A DNA stretch of 64,000 nt from Ceratorhiza oryzae-sativae (GCA_030998015.1 JARWMV010000241.1:310001-374000), one strand, 5' to 3'; shown: positions 1 through 11,731, numbered from the stretch's first letter. Notes: a model not told the origin generated them from the letters alone. Program-made: numbers and translations.

Positions 1-3000
1 GTCCATACAAAGATCGCCTCAAACGTAGCACAGTACCTAAGCCATCGTCGAAGCCAGGGATCTGGCGCATGTATAGTTCTTCGTCGAGTTCGCCATTAAG
101 GAAAGCTGAAACGACATCGAGTTGGTGAATATCAAGATCATACCAATTAGCGAGAGAACACATAATACGCAACGAATCAAGGTGGGCAATGGGGGCGAAA
201 GTGTCGTAAAAGTCTTGACCAGGGATTTGAGTGAATCCCTTCGCCACGAGCCGTGCCTTGTAGCGTGCGATGTTGCCGTTCTCGTCGCGCTTGCGAGTGA
301 GTACCCATTTGTTCTGAATGACGTTCTTGTTGACGGGCGGACTGGCAAGTTCGAAGGTCTTCATTCGGACGAGTTGATCGTACTCTTCCTGCATCGCCTG
401 GATCCACCTGTTGCGTTCGGGTCCGTTCATCGCATCCTTGTAGGAAGGATTGTCGCCATCGGGGTCGGTGCGAGTCATGAAAGACTGGTGCATGAACCCT
501 TCGTAGAACGCGCTCGTGAAGGCGTTCTCCTTGGCCTTGAGAGTCGCCGAGTAGGATTCTTGTGGGCGAGCAAGTTGATCCACTGTGATCAGCACGAGAG
601 GTGGTACATCAGGTCGATACTTGATCTTGTAGATAGGTTCGAGAGACGGCATGTCGGCGTAGGGGTCGTCGACGCAGACATTGGCCATTTCAGCGTCTTC
701 GCCAACTGTATCATCTGTCAGTTGCTCGCCTGTATGCGCAGCAATTGGTAGATTACCTTTATCGTCCATGACAGTGATCTTGGGTGCGCCACGAGTAGAT
801 TCAAGTCGCATAATTGGCTGACCAACTCGGGCAGAGCGGGTCTGAATAGTAGCGCCTGGTTTCGACATTGCTGGAGGTTGCGATGGTCCTTGTGGTTTAG
901 CGCCGGAGTTAGCGCCGGAGGACTTAGATGATTTTAACAGCGTACGTACTGCTTTAGACGGTTGAGAGGAGGTTGTATGCGTCGTAGATGAAGTCGCAAG
1001 TGGTTCAAGTAGAGATGAAACGGTGGGAGATGTTACAGTAGTAGTAGACTTGGTTGAATCGAATAAAATTGGAGTCGCTGGTGACTCTGTCTCGTCTTTG
1101 AGCTTCGCTTTATAGGCTTTAGCTCTCCCCCTGTCCCAGGCTGTCGTTTCAATTGCTCTGGCTTGCTGGAATCTTCCGAAATTTTCTTAATCTCCCCCTC
1201 AGCAGGCGGAGCGATTGGAACAAGCACTTCGTCTCCATCGTTTGTCATTGTATCGTCATCTCGGAGGAACGCCACGTTGCGCGAGTGAAGAATCTTCATT
1301 GCGCCGGGCTTGTAGTATCGCCAGGACTTGCCTTGTACATCTGAAATTCCTGTAAATACTGCTTTGAAAGCTTTGGGGTCGAGTTTAGATCGATTTACTG
1401 CCTGATCCAGTACATAGCATTTCGATCCCCAAGGCCTTAGCAGGCTAACGTCGGGCTTCGTCCCCCAAAATCGCTCATATGGAGTCAGTTGAAAGACTCC
1501 ATGTACTTGGGTAGGTACTCTGTTCTTCAGGTAGCACGCATATGCGACCGCTTCGCTCCAAAGGAACTTTGGTGCGTCACTCTCGAACATCATTGCACGA
1601 GCATGTTCCAAAAGCGTGCGATTTAGCCTTTCAGCTATTCCATTCTGCTGGCTTGAGTACGGAGCAGTCGTTTCCAGGACGGTACCCGCTTTCGATGTAT
1701 GCGCTTTCCAGCTTTGATTAACAAATTCTCCTCCGTTGTCGAATCGAACCTTCAAAACCTTAGCATTCTTCTGTGTTAGTAAAAACGATTCAAATGCTTT
1801 GTATTCATCCAGAGTCTCGTCTTTCTGCCTAAGAAAAGCTACAGTAGAAAATCTTGTAGATACATCAGGTAAAAGATACATAATACAAGTATTTTCCGAT
1901 AGAAGGTATACGCGCAGGACCCCAGACATCAGTAACTATCAATTGGCCTATATTTGTGATATTAGTCTTCGATTCTTTCGGAAAAGGCCTAACTGACATC
2001 TTCGCTTGTATGCATGATTCGCACTGGAAGTCTAAACCTTCTTTACCTTCTGATACTTCCATGCCTGTTATCGCTCCCATTGTCTGTATTTTCTGGAGCG
2101 CTTGGGCGCCGATATGGCCCAAAATCCTGTGCCAATCGTACCAAGTACGTCCGCTTACCTTGGTGAGTACTGTCTCAGTTTGGTTATTCTTGGTATCCGA
2201 CTGTATGCGCTTAGATGGGTACACGGCATCGCACAATAACTGCCAGAGGTTCCCCTTGCTTCGATCTGTGGATTTCTCGCCTACCGCGATGGTATTTCCA
2301 TCCGGGGATAAGATTTGTAAGTTCTTCGCATTCATCCGAATGCCTAATCCATGATCGGTAACTAGAGATAAGCTGATTAGATTAGTAGGACATGAAGGTA
2401 CGTGTGCGACATCTTTCAAGGTTATTGTTTTATACTCATTTGTCGCTGGGTTCTTACAGCGAAGGGTAATGTTACCTCTTCCTATGATTGTATTCTTGCC
2501 ACTAACTCCTGTGACTGTACCTTGTGCATTTCGATAATCCTCGAAGAGTGATCGGTCACGTGCGATATGGGTGGTTGTGCCGCTATCGGCAATCCATTGG
2601 TTACCGGGCCAGCTCCAAAATCCGATTTCGTCATCGAAGGCCGAGAAGGAGAAGCTGTCATTTCGCTGAATAGGGGCTTCTTCTGTGTCGATCGCAGCGT
2701 GAGCGCGTGCATTGTTACACTTATTGTTTGGACTCATGAACCGGTTGAATGAGTTCTTGCCAGGGTTCCTGAACTGTGGTTTGTTGTTTCCCTGCTTGTA
2801 TGCGCCTCCGCCAGGCTGACGACATTCCTTTGCCCAATGTCCCGTTCTTCCGCAATTGTTGCACTTCGTTTGCGATTTGTCTGGAGTGCGTGAGGGGTTC
2901 TTTGTTGGGTTGAAACTCCGAGTGCTACTGCTAAAATTGGGTCTGTTATTACTATAGAAGGTCTTACCGTTATTGCTTCGAGTGTTTCTTCTGTGTGCTT

Positions 3001-3682
3001 CGGCTAAAATGCGGGATCGAAGGTTAGCTACCTTCGCACTAAGTAGGTTTATATTCTTAAGATCGAAGTTAAAATCTACAGATTGTGTGAATGAATCCCA
3101 TGAATCGGGCAAACTAGCTACTAATGTTGTGATCCAATCGACTTCAGTTATCGCATCGGGCGATATAATGTTGATTTGTTGAAACCAATCGCGCATTTTG
3201 CGCATATGTTCTTCGACGTCTTCTCCGTCAGTCATGCGATGACTGAAGAACTTTCTACGTAAGTCGATTAAGCCTATGGTTCCCTGTACCTGGAAAGTGT
3301 TTGTTAGTAGACTCCATGCTTCTCTACTATAGTTGCAGCTCTGTATATGCGTTAGTGCGTGAGCATCTACGCGTAATCTTATCTGTGAGAGTGCCTTCCG
3401 ATCTTCCTTGATCCATTTCTCCTGGTTCTTATTCATTGTTGTGCTGACTTCGTCTTTCGTTCCGTTGGGGTCGGGCTTTCCATCTGAACCTACTGCTTTC
3501 GGGTCTGGAACCTTGTTGACGTCGTATGGGGGAAACGGGTTCGTTCCGTTCACGTATTCGAATAGGCCTAGGTCGGTGAGGATATCTTCCATCTGTATGC
3601 GCCATGTGCTAAAGTTCTCCGTGCCATGCAGCGGAGTAATCCGATAAACGGATGTGCCGGAGCTTGTGTTCATGTCGGACAT
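1..3682 (-). pseudogene. copia gag-pol polyprotein, two frame breaks, truncated by window
   Basis: Start ATG at 3682. The first open segment (3682-1865, 605 residues) carries a gag region (residues ~10-240), a CCHC zinc knuckle at 274-287 (CNNCGRTGHWAKEC), the aspartic protease triad DSG at 366-368, a gag-pre-integrase segment (~515-575) and the start of integrase with its first catalytic Asp (TDVWG). The frame then breaks near 1868. The next frame (about 1929-1131) carries the rest of the integrase core, with the second Asp in DNGGEF and the Glu in NGIAERLNRT. A second break lies at a GGGGG run near 1127-1131. From there reverse transcriptase is open to base 1, with NKWVLTRKRD, YKARLVAKGF and QLDVVSAFLNGELDEELYM. 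Domains are well preserved, so the element is either recently inactivated or carries sequencing indels. Confidence 0.88.
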
Positions 3683-3834
3683 GTCGGTGTCGAGCTCTTA
3701 CTATCACGCGGTGAGTCTTACTCGTTCGTTCTGGGCTCTGAGGTCACTGTATGACGTCTCTGTCGTTGCGGGGCCTATGTGCTTCGCTCTGGGGTGATCA
3801 CGCGGTGTACTTCTGGTCTTAAGCGATGAGCTCG

Positions 3835-3846
3835 GGGCTCATAACC
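3835..3846 (-). other. Primer-binding site for a half tRNA (initiator tRNA-Met anticodon arm)
   Basis: On the plus strand the bases are GGGCTCATAACC, which is the anticodon stem-loop of eukaryotic initiator tRNA-Met (CAU anticodon within GCTCATAAC). The element strand is therefore complementary to an internal tRNA region rather than to a tRNA 3' CCA end. Drosophila copia and some other copia-class elements are known to prime from a cleaved half-tRNA at this region. The site touches the LTR end with no gap, as expected. Confidence 0.75.
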
Positions 3847-4148
3847 TATAGAAACTATGTATATAACCACGAATACAATATATGTACTCGGTGCGCAGTG
3901 TGCTTAAGACGACGCCGAAGGCGTGTGTGTGATTTACCGGTGAAAAGTATATATTCAATGGGTGACTAGCTACGAGGCCGAAGGCGCCCTTTTTATACAC
4001 GATAGAGCCTGTATGCGCGAATAGTGTAGAATGGTATAGAACGCATGCGCGTCCTTGTTCCATGGCTTTCCGGTGCATTCACGCATACGATTGTTCTAGC
4101 ACTAACTATATGTATAATATTCGTGTATGTACAAATATGATTTCTACA
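3847..4148 (-). repeat. 5' long terminal repeat of the copia element (302 bp)
   Basis: On the element strand the LTR starts TGTAGAAA and ends TTTCTATA, an 8-bp near-perfect inverted terminal repeat (one mismatch). The usual CA end is changed to TA. Its inner boundary is fixed by the primer-binding site that follows directly. Its outer end leads straight into unrelated sequence at 4149. A short motif GCCGAAGGCG occurs twice inside it (about 3911 and 3980). Confidence 0.75.
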
Positions 4149-4670
4149 GTCGAACCCGTTCCCATATTTCCTCGGGATGACAAACAGGCCGTGGAACCGC
4201 ATGTCCAGGAACCATGACCTCTTTCAAATCCGCGCGGTAGACATCGACGGAAAAGACGGAGCATGATAAAGTGGAGCACTTATCGTATCCGAGTAGACCA
4301 CGAGAGTCGCAATCCGAACCGCACAAGAGACCGAAGTATTCCAAAGATATTGGCCAAACGTGGAAACCAGCCTGCAGCAAGCCGAGCTTCAGCGTTTGCT
4401 CGACCCAGTAAAGGTTGAAATGCTGCACTCACCGAGTACCCTGCAACGCACTACTAACGTTAGCTATAAATGCGTATTCCATATTATCGCTGGTACGGTG
4501 AAAAGGTAAGCTTCAGTTGTCTCAGGAGTCACTCAGGGGCACTCACACGTTCATGTCCCTCGGCGGCCAAGGTCTGAAAAACGTCGCCAGAAGAATATGG
4601 CTGTAGACAACGCCAAGGATCAGGTTCCAGATGTTCAGCATAGCTAAAATTTTAGTATGTAAAGCTGAGT
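4149..4670 (-). other. Possible host gene fragment interrupted by the LTR insertion
   Basis: An open stretch on the minus strand (4428 to the LTR edge, about 90 codons) reads directly into the LTR, where its stop codon lies. Upstream (4640-4550) another open stretch ends at a GTGAGT-type donor, and a second GTGAG motif lies at about 4440. This is compatible with exons of a host gene whose 3' end was displaced by the retrotransposon. I do not recognise the protein. The alternative is chance open frames in intergenic DNA. Confidence 0.25.
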
Positions 4671-7600
4671 AGTTCTCTCGATAATCTTCGCAGGGTGCGG
4701 GTGGTTGTCGAGAGACTCAGCTTTCCAGTGCCTCCTGTGTCACGATATATATCCGGTTGTGAGGCAGCTGAGTCAGCACCGGAGTCTGGGGAAGAAGCAG
4801 GTGACCGAAGCGATAGACTTTGATTGGGTGGGTGCTTCTGCCGCTCAGCCAGCCTCCAAATGTACGGGGACACAGCCGCCCTCGTAGCGATGGTCTAGGA
4901 TTGCAACCACAGATAGCTCAAACGACAACCTTGGGGATATGCGTAAATGCTGTACAAAGTCGTGTTAGTGGTCGAGTATGCTGCCGTTCGATGAAAGTTC
5001 TTCGCACAATTAAGGTGGGCTGTCCAGCAAAACCCCCAATTCCCCCGGCCGGTTTCCCGAATTGAGCTTTTCTAAGAGGCAGAACGTACTAATCAATACT
5101 GATTATTAATTGGCATCAGATCATTGACATTCGTGACGACGTTCTGAGGGGAACAACTTTACAGAAAGGGCAGCCGCTTCAAAAATTTAGCATACACGCT
5201 ATCCCCACCACCCACAGTATCCGTTGGCCATACACCATGTCGTTCGTCGGCCTCAATGGGCATGGCTACGGTTTATTGCCTACACCTGTTCTTTCAAGCC
5301 GGCAAAGTTTGCGCAAAGGACTAGAAGGCGAAAATTAGTCGATTCCAGAGTTACAATAAAATAATTCACCTACCTTTCTGTAGGGCTTCGCTTTCGAAGG
5401 GAGCGAGCTGGGAGGTGGTGGTGGAGGGAGGAGGGGGCTAAGACATTGTTCATTGCGTTGGGCTGCTTATTTTGCACAGCTTGACTGCATCGACTCAGCT
5501 TTCCGGAGTGAGTAGGTTAAGACGGGAGAGGGATCGGCGAAGCAGCTGGTAGAGGAATTATTTGCGATGGCGCACACGGCACAGCTAAGATGACGACGGT
5601 TGGGTATATTCAGCACAACCTGTCTACCTTTCGGGCATACATCCTCACATTTGTATATAAATTATGTATGGGAGGAAGAGAGTGAGTTGAATTTGGTGTA
5701 AGTGGCTGGGCGGCTTGACTCGGAAGAGTCACCACTGAGGATGGGAAGTACGCAAGTAGCGATGCATTGGAGGTGGGTGCTGATCGAAACGAGGCTGAAA
5801 AGTGGGAGCAGGCGAGATAGTTGACTGCCCCCCATTAGAGAGAATATGGGATCAGGAGCCAAATTCGCAGCCTGCTTCTGATGCGTCAATTTGCCAAGTG
5901 AGTGCAGAGGAAGCGGGGCTATTGGTTATGGGTGATATCGATTGTGCGTGTGTGATTTCTGTGCCCACTAAGAAAGGTTCACCGTTTCCTTTGGCCAGAT
6001 AATATATTGTACGTTAAATACCATCTGTGACACCGAGGCTGAGTTGTGGTATGTAGAGCCTTTAGTCTGGTGTAGTGCTGTGGTGTGGAGAGGCAATAAG
6101 CCACTATCAATTTTACTCACGTGGGTAACAAGCCACTGTACACAACTGCAAACACCCCCCGGCCAAACCTCGCATTTCAGGAGCCCCATGGTGGTCTGAA
6201 GTGTAAAAAGAGGGGGCCCGACGAGCCAGGTAATCCATTAAATCAATTGCGTTCAAAATCTTCGGCCAGAGCTCTTGCCCCACTACCCGAATAGCTAGTG
6301 GGCAATTCATGCCAACTAGTATTATTTGAAGCAATCACATCAGCCAGGGCAGGCATCCTATGCACAAGATTCTTTGCAGATTTACCCCCTTTATGCGATT
6401 CGACTCTACTCCAATATTTCACTGTCCTGAACGCATGGACTAAGACTGGAGTCCACAGGCGCATCAACCTATTCATCACCGGATGTTCGCGTCAAGTGAA
6501 ACACGCATGAGGATCGCCTATTGGGAACTTCAATATGGTCTGGGCATGAAATTAAACATGTGCTGTACCAGTTGTTTGAGAATAGACCACATGAGTACGG
6601 AGATTTCGATCATACAGCTCGTCATTTCGGCACTTGTGATGTTGCTGCTGGCTGAGCCACGTCTGCCCGCTGCTTTCTTTATGATCAGTGACTAGCTGGT
6701 TCGACTTTTTTTTTTTTTTTGGGGGGGGGGGGGGGTATTGGGTTAAAATGTTTGGGCGTGGTTTTGGCACCAGAAAAGTAGGTATCCTTTTTATATCGTT
6801 GAGAGAGTAACAAAGCAAACCAAGATATAATTGTTTCGCCCTCAAGATAATCAGCAAGAGACGAAAGAACTGGGGGCGAACTAGAAATGCTCCCGTAACT
6901 TCTGGTCTAGAGTCTCTCGGACACTTTGTTCTGAGGGATAGGATGAAGACGATGGGCCAGCGTGGTGTCCTACAGCCGAGCCTATGTTCCTGCATTGAGT
7001 GAATGCACTGGTGTGACTGTGGGGCAATTTTCAGCCCACTTGACTATCCTCAATGACATCTGAACCACAGTGATTGATCTCACAGAATCCTTTGGCCAAT
7101 TCGTCGTACTTCTCCGTAGCGACCCCATACCCCAGTACGGCGGACACAGACACGAAAAAGTTCATTTCTTTCAAGTTTCTCTCTTATGGGGATGCTGGGA
7201 TAGTCGACCTACGCTATCGGGAGAGCATGATCAATTGAAAGAAGATACGCCAGGGACCCGACCCTCTGGCCGGGCACCGCAGAGGTCAATATTATATAAA
7301 TGACAAACTTAAAGTTCGGATGTAACATACCTTGCGCTGGCCCACCAAATAGGATCGGCTTGAATGATTACTGAATTCATCTAGACTACAACCGCAAGAA
7401 TGCGCACCCCTCAAAAGGGATCGGATTCTAATATTTCCTGGTCCCTCCTAACCCGAACTGAGATATTTTGCCATAATCGTTTTTGTCGTGCACATGGCCG
7501 AAGGCGTTGTGGCCTGCTGCGATGTACCGCTGTCGATTGGACATTTGCTAGCTGCGTCATCGGATAGCCGAGAATCATATGATTATTTTTCACGTGAGCC

Positions 7601-7695
7601 ATACACGTCGAATCAAACCCCGCGTGCGTTGGGTACTTTATCCGACTCTTTTACGCACCAGTTGTATAAATGCGCAGGAACCTTTTGTCTAGAAT
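4671..7695. other. Intergenic, no supported gene
   Basis: Only short open frames without recognisable motifs are present on either strand. The stretch holds a purine-rich segment (about 5395-5440) and the T/G homopolymer junction listed separately. The last few hundred bases are the 3' flank of the dehydrogenase gene. Confidence 0.6.
6706..6735. repeat. T15-G15 homopolymer junction
   Basis: Fifteen T are followed directly by fifteen G. The length and symmetry are unusual for this otherwise complex sequence. It may be a microsatellite, the tail of a decayed insertion, or an assembly artefact at a homopolymer. Confidence 0.9.
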
Positions 7696-9371
7696 TCAAA
7701 GCTTGGACCCGCTCTTGTCTTTCCCGACCCTAACCACAATCTTTCCAAACTATGCGAGAATCCATGAGCGTCTTTTGTCATGGAACCGAACCCAAACGTA
7801 ACACTCACCTCCTTGCCAAACGCCAGCAACTCGAATCCCTTTTCCGCATTTTCTAATCCTTCTAGCACAGTACTCACAACTGGCCGCAGCTGGTGTTTCG
7901 CAGCAAACTCGGTAGCAGCACGAAGCTCTGCAGTCGAACCCATTGTCGAGCCCAACAGCTCAACGTTTCGAAGAACGTGGCTCATCATTATAGGGATCGA
8001 GGGCTGAGCGGTCCTGCATCGGGTGTCAATATAGCGCATCGAAGGCGAAAGTGGTAAACGACTCGCATTCCGTAGCAAACTAATCGAGCTCCATAACTCA
8101 AAATCCTTCCAGTCTTGCCAAGTATGTCTCCACCAGCGCTGTCGATAATAGCATCTATCGAGTTCGCGCCGTGTTCTTTCAGAAGAGCCGCCAGGTCCTT
8201 GGGCCAGGATTCTGTCATGGACCAGAGCACATGTTAGTATATGCATAATGGTATGGATTAGGCGATGAGAGTCGGGTTGGCGAGCTCAAGACGAGCTTGA
8301 TTTTGGTGGATGGTAGAAAGAAATGAAAGTAGAAACGAACATCATGTAAACTACAGACCAAACAGAACTTACCGTCTCTGTAGTTCACCCCACCCTTGGC
8401 ACCCAACTTGACAGCCTTGTCAATCGTCTCCTTGCTCGAGGAAGAAACAAACACGTTGGCGCCTAGAGCCACACAAAACAACAGCGCAATGACCGCTACG
8501 CCTCCACCAATTCCGGTCTGTCGCATCTCTCAGCACTGGAACCTGAACAGCAACGAGCATGGACGAACGTACGATAAACACATTCTGTCCCTTTTCGACC
8601 TGAGCTTTTGTCACTACCGCTCTATCCCCAAACCATCAGGCGCTAGCCCATATACTAAGGAAAAGAGGGGGGATCAACACACCGCCACGCAGTTACGGCA
8701 CCCAACCCCCAGGCACCCGCCTCTTCGTCCGTCATATGTTCAGGAGCAGCGATGACCGCATCCCGAGGTACAACGACGTACTCGGAAAGTGTACCGTACG
8801 TAGGATGTGTTACGCCCCCTACTATACCAAACCTATCGATGCCCCCCTGTTCATTAGATGGACATTAGGGATAGGGGTAATTGGATGACGTACTGTTTCT
8901 CCGGCGCTCTGGGAGATGACTCCCAGCCGGTCATCGGCACGATGAATACCCGTTTGCCGAGTACGTCCTGGGGACCAGATACGACGGTGCCTACGCCGTA
9001 CACGGTCAACGCCCCTTGCGGCCTTGTTTACGTACAGCGCAACTCAACGCAACGCACCGCTCGCATCCGCACCCAACACGCTTCCGACTTTGATACTCGG
9101 ATACTGTCCCTTGCGGATCCATAGCTAAATACCAATTGTCCCCGTCAGCGTTCCGCAGCTCCAAGTCGACCCGAATAACAAAACGAACCTCACGATGGTT
9201 GAACCCGGCAGCCAAAATCTTTACGACGACTTCTCCTTCTCGAGGCGAGGGAAGATCAAGTTCTTGAACCGACGCATCGTAGTACGGAATTGTTTTTCCG
9301 TCTTGGAGCGTTCGAGACTGCTTTTCCCCCAACACGTAGGCTTTAGTCGTTTTGGGGATCTGGTGGGACAT
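7696..9371 (-). CDS. Zinc-type alcohol dehydrogenase / quinone oxidoreductase (MDR superfamily)
   Basis: NAD(P)H-dependent medium-chain dehydrogenase/reductase. Nine exons: 9371-9189, 9124-9058, 8990-8890, 8846-8683, 8621-8573, 8517-8373, 8211-8067, 8013-7809, 7749-7696. They sum to 1113 bp (370 residues), normal for the family. The N-terminal GroES-like part has AAGFNHRE followed by LWIRKGQYP, and VLGADASG. The Rossmann part has TGIGGGVA (nucleotide-binding glycine motif) and VKLGAKGGVNY. The C-terminus is KIVVRVGKDKSGSKL. The start MSHQIPKTTKAY is chosen because it begins the conserved N-terminal strand; an upstream in-frame Met adds a low-quality extension. Intron 7 (8066-8014) needs a GC donor to keep the frame (GGAAT|GCGAGT ... 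GCAG|GACC). No classical structural-zinc Cys cluster is evident, so quinone-reductase-like chemistry is more likely than alcohol oxidation. Confidence 0.9.
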
Positions 9372-9892
9372 GATTTTGAAGCAGAGGGGACGAGAGAGGG
9401 GTCGTGGTGGGCAGTTGCAAGGCGCGACGAGCATGAGTAAGCTCGCAGGGCTGGTGTACAGTCAGCAAACGATGATCATTCATGAGCCTCTCTATTTCCA
9501 CATTCTCAACTTGCGCTCCTCAATGATCCGCGAGTTGGCCCCCGCCGGCGGGCCCCGCATTCCATCGATTTCACGTGCCTGGACGAAGCAGAATCGATAG
9601 AGGTTCTAGAGCACTGAACCGATATTTCGCGGGGAGAATGCATGGGCCATGAATAGAGAGATACGAAAATAGACCTCATACATATACACAACTGACAGAC
9701 GAGCGGAACCGGAAGACATATAGAATGTGAAAGTATCGTTAGCTAGTCCAATGAACGAGAGGCAAGTTGAACCGGATAACAGCAGGAATGAACAAGGGGA
9801 TCTACAATCAACCTGGTAGGGGGAGCCTCGTGTTAGCACCACACCCCATCAAGGCATGCAACAAACTTACCACGCGAGCCGAAGACAACAGA
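9372..9892. other. Intergenic between dehydrogenase start and UBL gene end
   Basis: About 520 bp holding the promoter of the minus-strand dehydrogenase and the 3' UTR of the UBL3-like gene. A GT..AG pair just after the UBL stop (minus strand) could be a 3'-UTR intron. No coding region is supported. Confidence 0.5.
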
Positions 9893-10657
9893 CTAGCAAA
9901 TAACACATCCGCAACAGCCGGCAGCATGCGAGACCTCTGGATCATTGGACACCGTGCCCGGCGCAGGACGGACAGAGCCCGAATTGGTCGTGCTCAGAAA
10001 CGGGATCGCCGTTTGGCCTTGACAATATCCTCATCCGCCAGGGGTCCAAACGGACGAATGGAGATGTGCACAATGGTCCCGGCCGGGTTGGTTGATACGT
10101 CGGGGAACTTGGCCGCTGCCGTACAGAGACGTCATGAGGGTTGAGCCATTTACGAGTTCAACAGACCAAACAAACCGGTCAATGTTTGATCATCCGACAG
10201 TATCTTGCCCATGTGCAGCACTCGTAAAAATGACGGGGCAGGCGGCTTGTCTGCAGCGTTTTCTGTAGACCCCATCGATCGTCATTTCATTAACGACTGA
10301 TCGAGATCTCGCGACCAGGCAAGTCGGCTTACCTGGTGTCCACGCTCCCCAAAATGCCTCCTTTGCACGTCCGACCGTCGTCGAGGGTGCGAGATGCAGC
10401 GTCTGCCTTGCACCAGAGATGAGCAGGAAGGTTATGGCGACGTCTGTTGGGTTGGGTGCTGGGGGTGCAGGAGCAGCTGCTGACGCGGTCGGCGCTCCAT
10501 CAGCGGGCTCGGGCGGGAGCGTCGCACGCTCGTGGCGCGGGGACGAGTGGGCTGTTGGCGGGGTGAGCGTCGGGGCCTGGGAGTCGGGGAGCTCTACGGA
10601 CAGCCGGGGCGACGGTGCTGGCTGGTCTTGGGCGGGTGGGGCCAGCGAGGAGGCCAT
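9893..10657 (-). CDS. UBL3/MUB-like ubiquitin-fold protein with C-terminal CaaX box
   Basis: Four exons: 10657-10333, 10262-10176, 10115-10002, 9936-9893, total 570 bp (189 residues). The N-terminal ~75 residues are Pro/Ala/Ser-rich and probably disordered. A ubiquitin fold follows: first strand AITFLLISGARQTLHLAP, then SFLRVLHMGKILSDDQTL (the usual LRLIYQGK-like segment) and the last strand TIVHISIRP. The protein ends GCCGCVIC, so the last four residues CVIC form a prenylation CaaX box with a palmitoylatable Cys pair before it. In animal UBL3 and plant MUB proteins this anchors the fold to the plasma membrane. The last intron (10001-9937) is the least certain; without it the frame stops after KAKRRSRF. 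Start chosen at MASSLAPP; upstream in-frame sequence looks like 5' UTR. Confidence 0.8.
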
Positions 10658-11051
10658 GAGAGTCGTAAAAAAATCGTGTACTGGTATCGAGAACAGACAG
10701 AAAGGTATGCTCCACCCGCTGTGCAGTTGTTCCGCGGCGATGGTGGACAGAAGGAAGATGGAGAATGGGCCAGGAACCAAGGCCAACTCACGTGCCACAA
10801 GCGAGTGCCAGTTCTGGATGTTCACAGCAGCTGGCCCAACCTCCTATCTTATGCCAGCCCCGGGCCCCGCTCGATGTTGCCCACTCGCGTGGCCATCTAT
10901 CGCCGCGGCCACCTTCGATGGAGACGGTGGCGCCAATCACTCCCCACCATCCAGTCAAACACCAAACCCGGAGATTGTCACACAAAAAGGCGCCGCATGG
11001 TTGAATGATCATATAGCATAGCATATTCACACCGTACAAATGAACACAAAA
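10658..11051. other. Intergenic, 5' flank of UBL gene and 3' flank of eL20
   Basis: About 390 bp without a supported gene. Several overlapping open frames here are Pro/Gly-rich reading shadows of GC-rich UTR sequence. Confidence 0.5.
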
Positions 11052-11731
11052 CTAGAACGTCGCAGGCCGGTTTGCGACAAACTTCGAGCGGACCTTGTGC
11101 ACGCGGTGCGGGAGCGGGAAACGCAAGCCCGGGGTCGTGAGCTGCTTGATGTATGGTCGGCGGATGTCCGCGGCCTTGGCAACCTCCTGCACGCGCAGAA
11201 TTTGGATCGACCGGAAGCGGGCGCGGTGGCGGGCGGCCATGTCTTGGTACAGTGCGTGAACAGCATCTGCACGGGAGAGCTCGCGGAACTCTTTGTACCT
11301 GGACGAGGATGAGCATCGAATGGTTAGAATAACCCGACAAACTTACATGTTATGCGTGCCAGAGCGCGAGTCGTAGCGGATCCAGATACCAAAGTTCTTG
11401 ACCCTCAAAGGCGACTTTTCCGAAATCTGCACCAAATGTCCCTATTGGCCTCAACATTTTCCCCAGTCAACCAGTTCAGCGCACCTGGTTCACAGAGACG
11501 ATCTCTCCAGTCGCCTTCTTGACCTTTTTCAGTTGACGGAGGTAGTACCAGAATCGAGACTTGGCAACAACCTACACTCGCAGTAGATTGTCAGACTCCT
11601 TCCTGCTATATTTCAGAGCGGGGGCGCACCTCATTGGGCGCAAAGATACGCATGCGGTACAGCTTGGGAGCCTCGTCCGACGGGGTTGGGAACTTCCGCC
11701 CGATCACTTGATATTCGGAGTAACGGCCCAT
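11052..11731 (-). CDS. RPL20: 60S ribosomal protein eL20 (L20/L18a)
   Basis: Cytosolic large-subunit ribosomal protein. Four exons: 11731-11630, 11571-11485, 11426-11347, 11298-11052, total 516 bp, 171 residues, matching the usual 172-176. The start [17 protein letters not shown] is the conserved N-terminus. [40 protein letters not shown] and the basic C-terminus ending [10 protein letters not shown] are family hallmarks. All splice sites are GT-AG with introns of 48-58 bp. The gene is intact, so it serves as an internal control for sequence quality. Confidence 0.97.

Larger units (their letters stand above)
1..4148 (-). mobile_element. Ty1/copia LTR retrotransposon, 5' part (3' part lies beyond the left window edge)
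   Basis: Reading on the minus strand, the element has a 5' LTR (4148-3847), a primer-binding site immediately after it (3846-3835), a leader of about 150 bp, then gag, protease, integrase and the start of reverse transcriptase, which runs off the window at base 1. The order protease-integrase-reverse transcriptase defines the copia (Pseudoviridae-like) class, as opposed to gypsy. The 3' LTR and RNase H are not in the window, so age cannot be estimated from LTR divergence. The five bases next to the LTR (4149-4153, GTCGA) are the expected target-site duplication, but the other copy is out of view. Confidence 0.9.
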
